DNA of 24,936 bases from an uncultured Sphingomonadales bacterium (GTDB lineage Bacteria; Pseudomonadota; Alphaproteobacteria; Sphingomonadales; Sphingomonadaceae). Both the position numbers and the translations under genes were made by a program. Location of the stretch: the NCBI GenBank assembly GCA_903911985.1, contig CAIWFP010000260.1:1-24936 (forward strand), given 5' to 3'. The notes beneath the pieces are model-generated. The model was not told where the DNA came from, ran no database searches, and saw only the letters and a program-made list of their open reading frames with translations. The number at the start of each line of letters is the position of its first letter. The first letter of the stretch is position 1. Shown here piece after piece: positions 6,979 through 14,626 of the stretch.

Positions 6979-8112
6979 ATGTCGGTCAAGCTGGACGCAC
7001 AGACGGTGCACGATCGGTTGACCGCGTGGCTGACGCAAACCAAGCCGGACTGGCAGGGGCTGACCGTCGCGCCGATGGATGTGGTGCTGGGGTCGGGCTT
7101 TTCGGCCGAGATATTTTTCGTCGATGTCGAATATGATGAAGACGGCACGCATGTCCAGCGCACGCTGGTCGTGCGGCGCCAGCCCAAGACCTTCGAGGTG
7201 GTGTTCGAAAGCGACCTGACGCTGCAGGCCAACATGATGGCCGCGCTCGATGCCCGTGGCGACCTGCCGGTGCCCGCGTGGGTGGGCAAGGAAGACGATG
7301 CCGCGATTCTGGGCGCGCCGTTTCTGGTGATGGGCCGGGTGGACGGACAGGCAGCAACACAACGCCCCAACTACAACGTCGAAGGCTGGCTGGTCGAACG
7401 CACGCCGGCGGAACGAATGGCCCATTTCCGCAACGCGCTGGTCGCGCTGGCCAAGCTGCATGAAATCGACTGGCGCGACGGCTTCCAGTTCCTTGACCGG
7501 CCCGATCGCGGCGCGCCGGGGCTCGACCAGTATCTGGGCTATCTCGTCGAATGGCACGCCGCGCGGGGGCAAGGGCGCAAGCTGCCCATCCTTGATGCGG
7601 CGATGCGCTGGGTGCTGGAAAACCGCCCGACCCAGACCGACACCTGCGTGTTGTGGGGCGATCCCACGCCGGCCAACGTCATGTGGCGGCCCGATGGCAG
7701 CGTGGCCGCGCTGATCGACTGGGAACTGGCAGCCCTCGGCCCGCGCGAGCTGGACCTTGCCTGGTGGCTCTATTTCGATGATCTGTTCAGCCGCCGCTTC
7801 GGTGTTACCCGGCTGGAAGGATTGCCCACCCGCGACGAAACGGTGGCGATCTACGAGGAGGCCGCGGGCCGCAAGCTCGGCAATCTTGATTACTACGATA
7901 TCGTGGTCGCGGTGCGCATGGGGCTGGTGGCGGTCGGCGCTTTTGACCGACAGCTGTCGCTGGGCAATATTTTGCCAAGCAATACTTCGGCCGACAATAA
8001 TCTGATGACCCAGTATATCGCCGAAAAGCTCAGGCTACCGCTGCCCGAACTGGGCGCGGACTTCCGTGATTTCATGCGCAACATGACACCGGTGAAAGAA
8101 GCCGACGACTGA
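6979..8112 (+). CDS. APH-fold phosphotransferase family protein (kinase 1)
   Basis: This 377-residue protein has the aminoglycoside-phosphotransferase/choline-kinase fold. The N-lobe holds GSGFSAEIFF and the Lys/Arg-rich strand LVVRRQPK. The C-lobe catalytic loop reads LWGDPTPANV, so Trp226 replaces the His of HGD while Asp228 and the metal-binding Asn233 remain. The second metal Asp is D247 in LIDWELAALGPRELDLAWW. This branch is related to the kinase domain of ACAD10/ACAD11, which phosphorylates hydroxyacyl-CoA in mammals; true aminoglycoside resistance is unlikely. ATG 6979 is preceded by GGGAGA about 8 bases upstream. SDR 3 follows after 32 bp, so the two are probably co-transcribed and may act on the same hydroxylated substrate (inference). 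Confidence 0.9.
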   Translation: MSVKLDAQTVHDRLTAWLTQTKPDWQGLTVAPMDVVLGSGFSAEIFFVDVEYDEDGTHVQRTLVVRRQPKTFEVVFESDLTLQANMMAALDARGDLPVPAWVGKEDDAAILGAPFLVMGRVDGQAATQRPNYNVEGWLVERTPAERMAHFRNALVALAKLHEIDWRDGFQFLDRPDRGAPGLDQYLGYLVEWHAARGQGRKLPILDAAMRWVLENRPTQTDTCVLWGDPTPANVMWRPDGSVAALIDWELAALGPRELDLAWWLYFDDLFSRRFGVTRLEGLPTRDETVAIYEEAAGRKLGNLDYYDIVVAVRMGLVAVGAFDRQLSLGNILPSNTSADNNLMTQYIAEKLRLPLPELGADFRDFMRNMTPVKEADD

Positions 8113-8144
8113 CACCGGTCAACGGTGGCGGCAACAGGAGAGGG

Positions 8145-8975
8145 ATGCAGATGGGCACGCTGGACGGGAAAGTGGCGATCGTGACCGGGGCAGGCTCCGG
8201 CATCGGCGCAAAAATCGCGGCTGTGCTGGCGCAGCAGGGCGCGCAGGTGCTGGTCGCCGCCAGCCGGGCGGAAAGCGCTGAAGGCACCACTCTGGCGATC
8301 CGCGAGGCTGGCGGCAAGGTCGCCTCGGCCTATGGCGATCTGGCCGATCCCGCCACGGCGCAGCATCTGATCGATGCCGCCGTCGCCGCCTTCGGCGGGG
8401 TTGATATACTGATCAACAACGCCGCGATAACCGATGGCGCCACCCTCGCCAAGGATGCCAATGTCGCGGATATGGACGCCGCGACATGGGAGCGCACGCT
8501 CAGGGTCAACACCATAGCGCCCGCACTTTTGTGCAAGGCGGCGATACCCCACATGATCGCGCGCGGCGGTGGGTCGATCGTGATGATAGCGTCGGGACGG
8601 GGTGTGCAGGGCGATCTCGGCATGCCGGCCTATGGCGCCAGCAAGGCCGCGCTCATCAACCTCGCGCTCAATGTCGCCACGCAATATGGCAAGCAGGGTA
8701 TCCGCGCCAATTCGGTGGTCGTCGGCATGGTGATGACGCCGCCGCTCGCCGCCTCGATCAGCCCCGAGATGATCGAACTGTTCACCGCGCACCACCTCAC
8801 CCCCTATGTCGCGGAGCCTGAGGACATTGCCGGGCCGGTGGCTTTTCTCGCCTCCGAAGCGGCACGGTTCATTACCGGCGCGACGCTGGCGGTGGACGGC
8901 GGCATAACCGCGCACACCGCGCCCTTTGCCGATGTGATGAAGCTGTCCGGCGCCGGCATGCTCAAGCAGGACTGA
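8145..8975 (+). CDS. SDR-family oxidoreductase (SDR 3)
   Basis: This 276-residue classical SDR has GAGSGIG (15-21), NNAA (91-94), and catalytic Ser150, Tyr163 and Lys167 (YGASK), with ITGATLAVDGG near the C-terminus. All canonical catalytic residues are present, so NAD(P)-dependent alcohol or ketone interconversion is expected. A C-terminal extension of about 20 residues follows the usual VDGG end. Two in-frame ATGs compete: 8145 (4 bases after AGGAG) and 8151 (10 bases after); the second, beginning MGTLDGKVAIVTG, matches the usual SDR N-terminus. It lies 32 bp downstream of kinase 1 and converges on kinase 2 with 25 bp between the stops, where no obvious terminator is seen. Confidence 0.9.
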   Translation: MQMGTLDGKVAIVTGAGSGIGAKIAAVLAQQGAQVLVAASRAESAEGTTLAIREAGGKVASAYGDLADPATAQHLIDAAVAAFGGVDILINNAAITDGATLAKDANVADMDAATWERTLRVNTIAPALLCKAAIPHMIARGGGSIVMIASGRGVQGDLGMPAYGASKAALINLALNVATQYGKQGIRANSVVVGMVMTPPLAASISPEMIELFTAHHLTPYVAEPEDIAGPVAFLASEAARFITGATLAVDGGITAHTAPFADVMKLSGAGMLKQD

Positions 8976-9000
8976 TCCCCGGCGGGATGCGGCCCCCGGC

Positions 9001-10065
9001 TCAGCGTCCCGCCTTGAATTCCGCCAGATAATGCGCCAGCCGGTCCACCAGAAAATCCGGCAGGGCGGCGGGCGCGGCCATCTGCTTGTCCCCCATGGCT
9101 TTGTCGTTGCCATATTGGCGCACCGACAGGATCAGGATCTTCAGCGCGGCCACCGCCATGTAGTAACTGAATTGCGGAATCGCCCGGCCATAGATCCGCT
9201 CGAACCCGGCGACAGCCTCGCTTCCGCGCGGCAGGCCATCGATGCGCGGCACGCCGAAATTGTCGCTGAACACCTCGTCCAGATAGACCCAATGCGCCAG
9301 ATCGACTTCCGGGGGGCCAAGCGTTGCCACTTCGAAATCGAACAGCGAGGCGACCTCGATGCCATCGGCCGCATACATTGTGTTGCCCAGCCGCGCGTCG
9401 TTCCACACGAGGCCTGATTGCGAAGCGGCGGGCGCATGGGCCCTGAGATAGGCCAGCGCCTCGGAAATGACCGGGAACGACCGGCCATCGCGCGCCCAGT
9501 CGAACCAGTTGCCGACGAAACGGTCGAGGTAGAACACCGCGCCGGGCGGCGTGGCCGTGCTGTCGGCCAGAAAGGCGAAGCAGCGCCAGTCGATCCGGTG
9601 CAGCCGCGCCATTTCCTCGATGCCGTTCCACCACAGCCGCGTCCGCTCCGCCGTGGGCAGATCCGCCAGCCAGCCTTGCGCGTGATAGCTGGGGAAATCG
9701 GGCGGCACCCGGCCGTCGATCCGGTCCATCAGGAAGAACGGCGCGCCCAGCACCGAGGGATCGCTCTCGGCAAAATCGATGTTGGGCACCAGAACCCGCG
9801 AATGGGCGGCAATCGCGTGCATCACCCGGTACTGGTGGAACACGTCGGCCAGCATCGGCACCGCGACATCGCGCTGAATCCGCGCGACGAGTGGGCGCTC
9901 CCCGCCGGGCCAGCGCGCGGTGAACAGCACGGTGCGGCTGGAAAAACCCTGCGCCGGCTCCGTTACATCGCCAATCTCGACCGGCGGATTTCCGGGCAGG
10001 CGGGCGGAAAGCCAGGGGGCGAGTTGCCGGGCAAAATCCCCGGCCAGCGTGGTCGCGTCTGTCAT
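9001..10065 (-). CDS. APH-fold phosphotransferase family protein (kinase 2)
   Basis: This 354-residue protein has the same APH-like fold as kinase 1. The N-lobe contains EPAQGFSSRTVLFTARW and the probable ATP-anchoring strand PLVARIQ. The catalytic loop is LVWNDARLGNTMY, with Trp221-Asn222 in place of His-Gly, catalytic Asp223 and metal Asn228 kept. Asp243 in SLFDFEVATLGPPEVDLAHWV is the second metal ligand. Expected chemistry is ATP-dependent phosphorylation of a small-molecule hydroxyl in the cytoplasm; the substrate is unknown. Its ATG (10063-10065) begins 3 bases after the stop of the CapA-like gene, with no strong ribosome site, so translation is probably coupled and the two proteins are likely functional partners. 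Confidence 0.9.
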   Translation of the reverse strand: MTDATTLAGDFARQLAPWLSARLPGNPPVEIGDVTEPAQGFSSRTVLFTARWPGGERPLVARIQRDVAVPMLADVFHQYRVMHAIAAHSRVLVPNIDFAESDPSVLGAPFFLMDRIDGRVPPDFPSYHAQGWLADLPTAERTRLWWNGIEEMARLHRIDWRCFAFLADSTATPPGAVFYLDRFVGNWFDWARDGRSFPVISEALAYLRAHAPAASQSGLVWNDARLGNTMYAADGIEVASLFDFEVATLGPPEVDLAHWVYLDEVFSDNFGVPRIDGLPRGSEAVAGFERIYGRAIPQFSYYMAVAALKILILSVRQYGNDKAMGDKQMAAPAALPDFLVDRLAHYLAEFKAGR

Positions 10066-10068
10066 CGG

Positions 10069-11169
10069 TCAGCCCAGCTCGATCCGCCCTTGCGCGTCCA
10101 TCACCCCGTTCAGCCCGGCGGCGGCCGTGCGCGTTGCCACCACCTCAAGGATGGCGTCATAATAGGGCTCACCGGGTGCCAGAATCTGGGGCCGTCCGCT
10201 GCTGCCAAGATAGACCGGCACAATCTGCACACCGGTAATCGCGCCATCGGCAATCGTCACCGAAGCGGCCAGCCCCCGGCTGGTTTCATCCAGCATGGGC
10301 GCCGAAATGCCCGAAGGCGTCTCCGCGCGCGACCAGGGGGAAATCATCGCGAACTTGCCCATGCAATAGAGGATCGCCTTGCCGCGATATACCTCGAAGC
10401 CCTTGATCGGCAGCGGCCCCTGACTGACGATCAGGTCCACCCCGGCATCGATGAAGGCGCGCGCCGCCTCGCGCTGGTAATCGGCAATGGCGGATTCGTG
10501 CTCCAGAATGCCCCAGTGGCAGCTCAGCACCACAATATCCGCCTGCGCCTTCAGTTGCGTGATGCTGTCGATCATCGCCGCCAGATCCTCGCGGTTGACC
10601 AGCGTGCGCGTTTGCGGCTCCACGCCCCAATCGTGCCAGCTGTTGTTCTCGGCATAGGTGTGGCGGCGCAGGGGCACGATCCCCGGCGTGCGCCGCCCCG
10701 CATGCGCGCCGGGCAAGAACCCGGAGGTGCAGGCGAGGAAGCCGACCTTGTGACCGCCGCGCTCGATGATCGCCGGCTGGCGGGCGCTGGCGATAGTGTC
10801 GCCGCCACCGACATGCGCGATCCCGGCTTCCTCCAGCAGCGCCATCGTCCGCAGGAAGGCGCGATAGCCGCCGTGCATGGTGTGGTTATTGGCCATCGAC
10901 ATGACGTCGAACCCGGCCGCGCCCATCATCGCGATGCTTTCCGGCGCGCCGGGGGCAAACAGGTCGCCACCATCGAAATCATCGTTGATATGCGCCTCGA
11001 CCGGATGCGTGTCGCCCGCCTCTTCGGCATAGGGCCATTCGCAATTCCCGAAAGTCACATCCGCCGCCGACAGCACCGGCGTCACCGCGGTGAACAGATC
11101 GGCGGGCGGCTCGCGGGTCATCAGTTGCAAATCGCCCACCGCAAACAGGCGCAATGTTCCTTTGGCCAT
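10069..11169 (-). CDS. CapA-family metallophosphatase-like protein
   Basis: This 366-residue protein belongs to the CapA / PGA_cap family, with a calcineurin-like metallophosphoesterase fold originally described in poly-gamma-glutamate capsule synthesis. Visible motifs are VGD (D13), FGNCEWP (N42, E44), MANNHTMHGG (N94, N95, H96) and SCHWG (H218). The usual fourth motif, of the form GHxPHxxxG, reads VSQGPLPIKGFEVYRGK, so both expected His residues are replaced (Gln250, Leu253). There is no signal peptide or membrane anchor, unlike classical CapA. No capsule genes are nearby. Being coupled to kinase 2, a cytoplasmic phosphatase or hydrolase role on a pathway intermediate is possible, but activity is uncertain given the changed motif. 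ATG 11169 is preceded by GAGAGGG. Confidence 0.85.
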   Translation of the reverse strand: MAKGTLRLFAVGDLQLMTREPPADLFTAVTPVLSAADVTFGNCEWPYAEEAGDTHPVEAHINDDFDGGDLFAPGAPESIAMMGAAGFDVMSMANNHTMHGGYRAFLRTMALLEEAGIAHVGGGDTIASARQPAIIERGGHKVGFLACTSGFLPGAHAGRRTPGIVPLRRHTYAENNSWHDWGVEPQTRTLVNREDLAAMIDSITQLKAQADIVVLSCHWGILEHESAIADYQREAARAFIDAGVDLIVSQGPLPIKGFEVYRGKAILYCMGKFAMISPWSRAETPSGISAPMLDETSRGLAASVTIADGAITGVQIVPVYLGSSGRPQILAPGEPYYDAILEVVATRTAAAGLNGVMDAQGRIELG

Positions 11170-11203
11170 CTGGCTATCCCTCTCGCTTTGCGGCGATGGT
11201 GCG

Positions 11204-11219
11204 GGCGATGATCATCGCC
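11204..11219. promoter_or_regulatory. 16-bp perfect palindrome in the CapA / SDR 4 divergent region
   Basis: GGCGATGATCATCGCC is a perfect 16-bp palindrome. It lies in the 136-bp gap between the CapA-like start (11169) and the SDR 4 start (11306), 35 bp and 87 bp away respectively. Position and symmetry fit an operator for a dimeric repressor acting on one or both genes. No regulator gene is adjacent, so the cognate protein is unknown. Confidence 0.4.
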
Positions 11220-11305
11220 TGCCCCTATCGTGTGGCCGGTTCCTCGCGGTCCCGGCAAACTATTGAACAGGGAACACGAGAAACGGCATAGCGGGGGAAC
11301 GGGAC

Positions 11306-12082
11306 ATGGCAGGACGCTTTTCAGGCAGGGTGGCGCTCGTCACCGCAGGGGCCGACGGGATCGGGGCCGCCACGGCGCAGGCCTTTGCCAGCGAGGGCGC
11401 CTCGGTCGTGCTGGCCGACGTCAACGACGCGCTGGGCGAGGAACGCGCCGAAGCCTTGCGCGCGCAGGGGTTTCAGGCGCGCTATATCCACGCGGATGCC
11501 ACCGACGAGGCGCAGGTGGAAGCCCTTGTCCGCCAAACGGTCGAACATTTCGGCGGATTGCATCTGGCGGCGAATGTGGTGGGCGATGCCCATCCCGATT
11601 CGGCGGGGCCGGATCTTCACACGCAACCGGTGGAGGCCTTCGACCACACCATCAAAATGTGCCTGCGCACCACTTTCATCTGCCTGAAGCACGAAATCGC
11701 CCATATGGTCGACAATGGCGGCGGGGCGATCTGCAACGTCACCTCGCTGGCCGGCATGATCCACAATGGCTTTGGCGGGGCCGGGTACGGGTCGGGCAAG
11801 GCCGGCGTCATCCGGCTGACCAAGTTTGCCGCCGTCAGCTACGCGGATCGCGGCATCAGGGTGAATTGCATAGCCCCCGGCGTCACCCCCACCCGCGCCT
11901 ATTACAAGTTCGGCGATGAGTATGCCAAGGTGCTGATCGGCGAGCAGGTCATCCACCAGCCAATCGCGCGCGCCATCGGTTGCGACGAGCAGGCCGCCGG
12001 AATCATCTGGCTCTGCTCCGGGGACGCCGCGATGGTGACCGGCCATGTCCTGCCCATCGACGGCGGCTGGACCGCGAAATAG
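11306..12082 (+). CDS. SDR-family oxidoreductase (SDR 4)
   Basis: This 258-residue SDR has LVTAGADGIG (11-20) as the cofactor loop, where Ala replaces the usual first Gly of TGxxxGIG. LAANVVG (87-93) replaces NNAG. The catalytic Tyr161 and Lys165 (YGSGK) are present with Ser147 one residue further upstream than usual. The end, VTGHVLPIDGGWTAK, is typical. An NAD(P)-dependent alcohol/carbonyl oxidoreductase is expected. ATG 11306 is preceded only by a loose GGGGGAACGGGAC purine stretch. It is a single-gene + unit between divergent CapA and convergent VOC genes; only 8 bp separate its stop from the VOC stop, with no room for a separate terminator. Confidence 0.9.
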   Translation: MAGRFSGRVALVTAGADGIGAATAQAFASEGASVVLADVNDALGEERAEALRAQGFQARYIHADATDEAQVEALVRQTVEHFGGLHLAANVVGDAHPDSAGPDLHTQPVEAFDHTIKMCLRTTFICLKHEIAHMVDNGGGAICNVTSLAGMIHNGFGGAGYGSGKAGVIRLTKFAAVSYADRGIRVNCIAPGVTPTRAYYKFGDEYAKVLIGEQVIHQPIARAIGCDEQAAGIIWLCSGDAAMVTGHVLPIDGGWTAK

Positions 12083-12090
12083 CGCCCGCC

Positions 12091-12915
12091 CTAGGCCAGC
12101 CCCAGCATCTCCGCGTCGCCCGACACAGGATAGATCGACAGCGGAAAGCCCTGCACCGTCGGCCCGAAGTAATAGGCATGGCCGCCGCTGGCCAGCGGCT
12201 GGCGATGGCGCACGGCAAAGCCCGCCGCTTCCAGTTTCGCCCGCGCGGCTTCGACATCGTGGTGGACGATATCGACCGAAGCCAGCGCGCCGCCGATCCC
12301 GTCCAGCACCGCCGAAGGTCCCTCGATCAGGCGCACGCGATGCGTGCCCGAAAGCCCGCGACGGCCAAGCCCGGCCGGGTCGAAGGCATGAAATTCCATA
12401 TCGTAAAACCGCTTGAGATCGGCGGCCAGCGCATCGATATCCGGCGACACCAGCGTCACGCAGCCGATCTTGGGCGGGGCGGCATCGTCGAGGAAGTCGA
12501 AGGGATATTCGGACCGCACCTGCGCCTCGTTCACGCCCTCGGTACAGGCGAGGAACTGGATGCCGTGGAAATCGCGGCCAAACAGATATTCATTGACCGC
12601 CGGCACCGGCAGATAGCTGGTGGCGATGGGCTCGTGCCCCGCCGCCTGCATGCGTGCCAGCACCGAATCGGCATCGGCCACATCAATCGCGATCTCGATC
12701 AGCGGATCGCCTTCGGCAAAGGGCAGCCCTTCGGCACCCGGCTGGATCGGCTCCACGCCATGCTGGCCGAACATCACCTTGAAGGTCGCGTCGGGATAGA
12801 CCTCGGCGATCAGGCCGGGGGTAAAGAAGGTGAAACCGAACAATTCGCCCATGCGACGGGTAAAATCACCCATATCATCAACGCGCCAGGCCATGCGGCA
12901 GAACTTCGGCACCAT
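12091..12915 (-). CDS. Two-domain VOC (glyoxalase/extradiol dioxygenase fold) protein
   Basis: This 274-residue protein contains two vicinal-oxygen-chelate modules. The first covers about residues 5-124 (MAWRVDDMGDFTRRMGELFGF ending in DFHGIQFLA); the second about 150-264 (IGCVTLVSPDIDALAADLKRFYDMEFH ending in GFPLSIYP). VOC proteins bind a metal and catalyse isomerisation, ring cleavage or epimerisation, or act as binding proteins. A His/His/Glu metal triad cannot be assigned with confidence, so extradiol dioxygenase activity is not claimed. ATG 12915 is preceded by GGGAGAAG at a good distance; the open frame extends well upstream but without a comparable ribosome site. It is transcribed divergently from the third APH-fold gene. 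Confidence 0.82.
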   Translation of the reverse strand: MVPKFCRMAWRVDDMGDFTRRMGELFGFTFFTPGLIAEVYPDATFKVMFGQHGVEPIQPGAEGLPFAEGDPLIEIAIDVADADSVLARMQAAGHEPIATSYLPVPAVNEYLFGRDFHGIQFLACTEGVNEAQVRSEYPFDFLDDAAPPKIGCVTLVSPDIDALAADLKRFYDMEFHAFDPAGLGRRGLSGTHRVRLIEGPSAVLDGIGGALASVDIVHHDVEAARAKLEAAGFAVRHRQPLASGGHAYYFGPTVQGFPLSIYPVSGDAEMLGLA

Positions 12916-13123
12916 CAGGCTTCTCCCACTCCAGCCGGCCCGAACATTGTGTTGCGGCCGATCTTGCGCTTCGCGAGAAATAGGCATGCCCGGCAACATG
13001 CGGGCCCCGCCTTTTGGTAGGCAGGGCGCCCGCCGCCATTGCGTATCATCCGCCCATAACGATGGTTCCGGCCAGACAGGGCAATCCCGATAGCCCGCCC
13101 GGACCCACAGGATGGAGAGAGAG
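12916..13123. promoter_or_regulatory. Divergent intergenic region, VOC / APH-fold protein 3
   Basis: About 208 bp separate the divergent start codons. I saw no convincing operator palindrome, promoter boxes or small gene here. Confidence 0.3.
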
Positions 13124-14572
13124 ATGACCGAACCGCACGATCCCACCAATCGCGGAGCATCCGAAAGCGCGGACCAGCTTGAGCGGATCACCCGCTGGGC
13201 CGAAAAAAATCTGGGCGGCAAGGTTACCCGCGTCGAACGGCAGCGCCGCTGGCGCCCGGTGTGGCGCGTCAGCATGGAGGACAAGGGCGAGTCCCGCGAA
13301 TATCTGTTCAAGGCGGACCGCGTGTGGCCGGCCCATCCCTATCCGCACATCCACGAAATGCATCTTTTGAACGTGCTGGCCGCGCATGGCATTCCGGTGC
13401 CGCCGCAGCGAGGCTTCTGCGATGATCCGCCGGCAATCGTGATGGACTGGGTGCGCGGCGGCCGCGATCCCGGCCTCGTCATGGAAGCGGTGGAAAGCGG
13501 CTCGACCATGACGCCGGACCGCTGGTCGGCCTCGCTGCAATATATGGAGCAGCTGGCCGCGATGCACAAAATTCCGGTGCCGGCGCTGGAAGCCATCGGC
13601 TGCCCCAAACCGGAAGGCCCCACCGAACTTGCCCTGCAGCACTACGAAACCTTCCATGCGATGTACGAGGAAGCCGGTATCGTCGATCCGCCGATGGAAT
13701 TCACCACCCGCTGGCTGCGCCGCAACGTGCCGCAGCACCGCACGCGCGTGTCGCTGGTCACTGGCGATTGCGGGCAGTTCCTGTCCGACGGCCCCGACCT
13801 TACCTGCGTGATCGATGTCGAGATCGGCCATCTGGGCGATCACCTGCACGATCTCGCCTGCTTCCGTGGCCGCCATCCGGTCGAGAACATGGGCGATCTG
13901 CCTTCGCTGTTCCGCCACTATGAAACGGCGCTGGGCGAACCGCTGGATCTGGGCGTCATCGCCTATCACACGGTGGCCTTCCTCGGTGTCGGCTATTTCG
14001 CGCCGCTGTTCGCGCTGGGCCGCACCGATGCGGGCGGTGACTGGGTGGAGGCGGCGGTGCAATGCGCCTTCATCGGCCGCCGCATGCTGGAAGCTCTCGC
14101 CGAGATCGAGGGCATCGCGCTTGATGAACTGACCCTGCCCGCGCCGCATCCCTCGCCGCTGGAGGAAATGGCGCTGACCAAGCTGACCGCCGACCTCCAC
14201 CGCCTGCCGCTCAGCGATACCTTCGCCAGCTGGCAGCGCGGCATTCTTGCCAGCGTGCCCGAATATCTGCTGAATCAGGCACGCTATCGCCGCTGGGCGG
14301 AGGATGCCGACCTCGACGATCTGGCCGCCCTGCTCGGCGCGCGGCCGGTTGACCTGCTGGACGCCGACCGCAAGCTGGTTGCCTTCATCCGCTCGGCCGG
14401 GCCCGAGCATGACGCGGCACTGACCCGGCTGATGCACCGCCGCCTGTTGCGCCAGTGCCTGATCATCGCGGGGCCGGATGCGCCTGCCGACCATCTCGCG
14501 CTGATGAAGGTCGAGCCGCTGCTCGATGGCCGGATGGATCGCGTTGGCGATCCCGCGCTGGCCTTCGCCTGA
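13124..14572 (+). CDS. APH-fold phosphotransferase-like protein with C-terminal extension (protein 3)
   Basis: This 482-residue protein has an APH-like kinase fold over roughly residues 15-330 and an additional mostly helical C-terminal region of about 130 residues. The N-lobe Lys is K63 in YLFKADR. The catalytic loop reads VTGDCGQFLSDG: Thr213 replaces His, Asp215 is kept, but the metal-binding Asn is absent and the loop is shorter than in kinases 1 and 2, with Gln218 nearest. Asp231 in VIDVEIGHLGDHLHDLACF is present. It may be a diverged kinase or a binding protein. ATG 13124 is chosen with GGAGAG just upstream; ATG 13112 would add four residues and overlaps that site. It heads a + unit with SDR 5 and an exported SnoaL-like protein. 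Confidence 0.85.
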   Translation: MTEPHDPTNRGASESADQLERITRWAEKNLGGKVTRVERQRRWRPVWRVSMEDKGESREYLFKADRVWPAHPYPHIHEMHLLNVLAAHGIPVPPQRGFCDDPPAIVMDWVRGGRDPGLVMEAVESGSTMTPDRWSASLQYMEQLAAMHKIPVPALEAIGCPKPEGPTELALQHYETFHAMYEEAGIVDPPMEFTTRWLRRNVPQHRTRVSLVTGDCGQFLSDGPDLTCVIDVEIGHLGDHLHDLACFRGRHPVENMGDLPSLFRHYETALGEPLDLGVIAYHTVAFLGVGYFAPLFALGRTDAGGDWVEAAVQCAFIGRRMLEALAEIEGIALDELTLPAPHPSPLEEMALTKLTADLHRLPLSDTFASWQRGILASVPEYLLNQARYRRWAEDADLDDLAALLGARPVDLLDADRKLVAFIRSAGPEHDAALTRLMHRRLLRQCLIIAGPDAPADHLALMKVEPLLDGRMDRVGDPALAFA

Positions 14573-14581
14573 ATACCCAAC

Positions 14582-14607
14582 GCGAGCGCCGGGACGCTGG
14601 CGCTCGC
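14582..14607 (+). other. Intercistronic hairpin between APH-fold protein 3 and SDR 5
   Basis: GCGAGCGCC (14582-14590) and GGCGCTCGC (14599-14607) form a perfect 9-bp stem with an 8-nt loop. It begins 9 bases after the upstream stop and ends 19 bases before the SDR 5 ATG. No T-tract follows. It may be a partial terminator, an RNA-processing site or an mRNA-stabilising structure that sets different levels for the two genes. Confidence 0.5.
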
Positions 14608-14626
14608 TTCAAGAAGGCAAGCAGAT

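Noticed and set aside
6979..8112. Aminoglycoside-resistance function for the APH-fold proteins
   Set aside because: The catalytic loops and genomic setting fit the ACAD10/11-like metabolic branch rather than drug-modifying enzymes.
9418..11211. 597-codon + frame spanning kinase 2 and the CapA-like gene
   Set aside because: It crosses two genes that both carry family motifs on the other strand and shows no domain of its own.
12916..13311. Upstream extension of the VOC protein
   Set aside because: It would overlap the divergent APH-fold gene and has no VOC-like content; ATG 12915 has a good ribosome site.
13046..14494. Long - frame opposite APH-fold protein 3
   Set aside because: Composition is typical of a GC-rich antisense shadow; the + strand reading has APH motifs.
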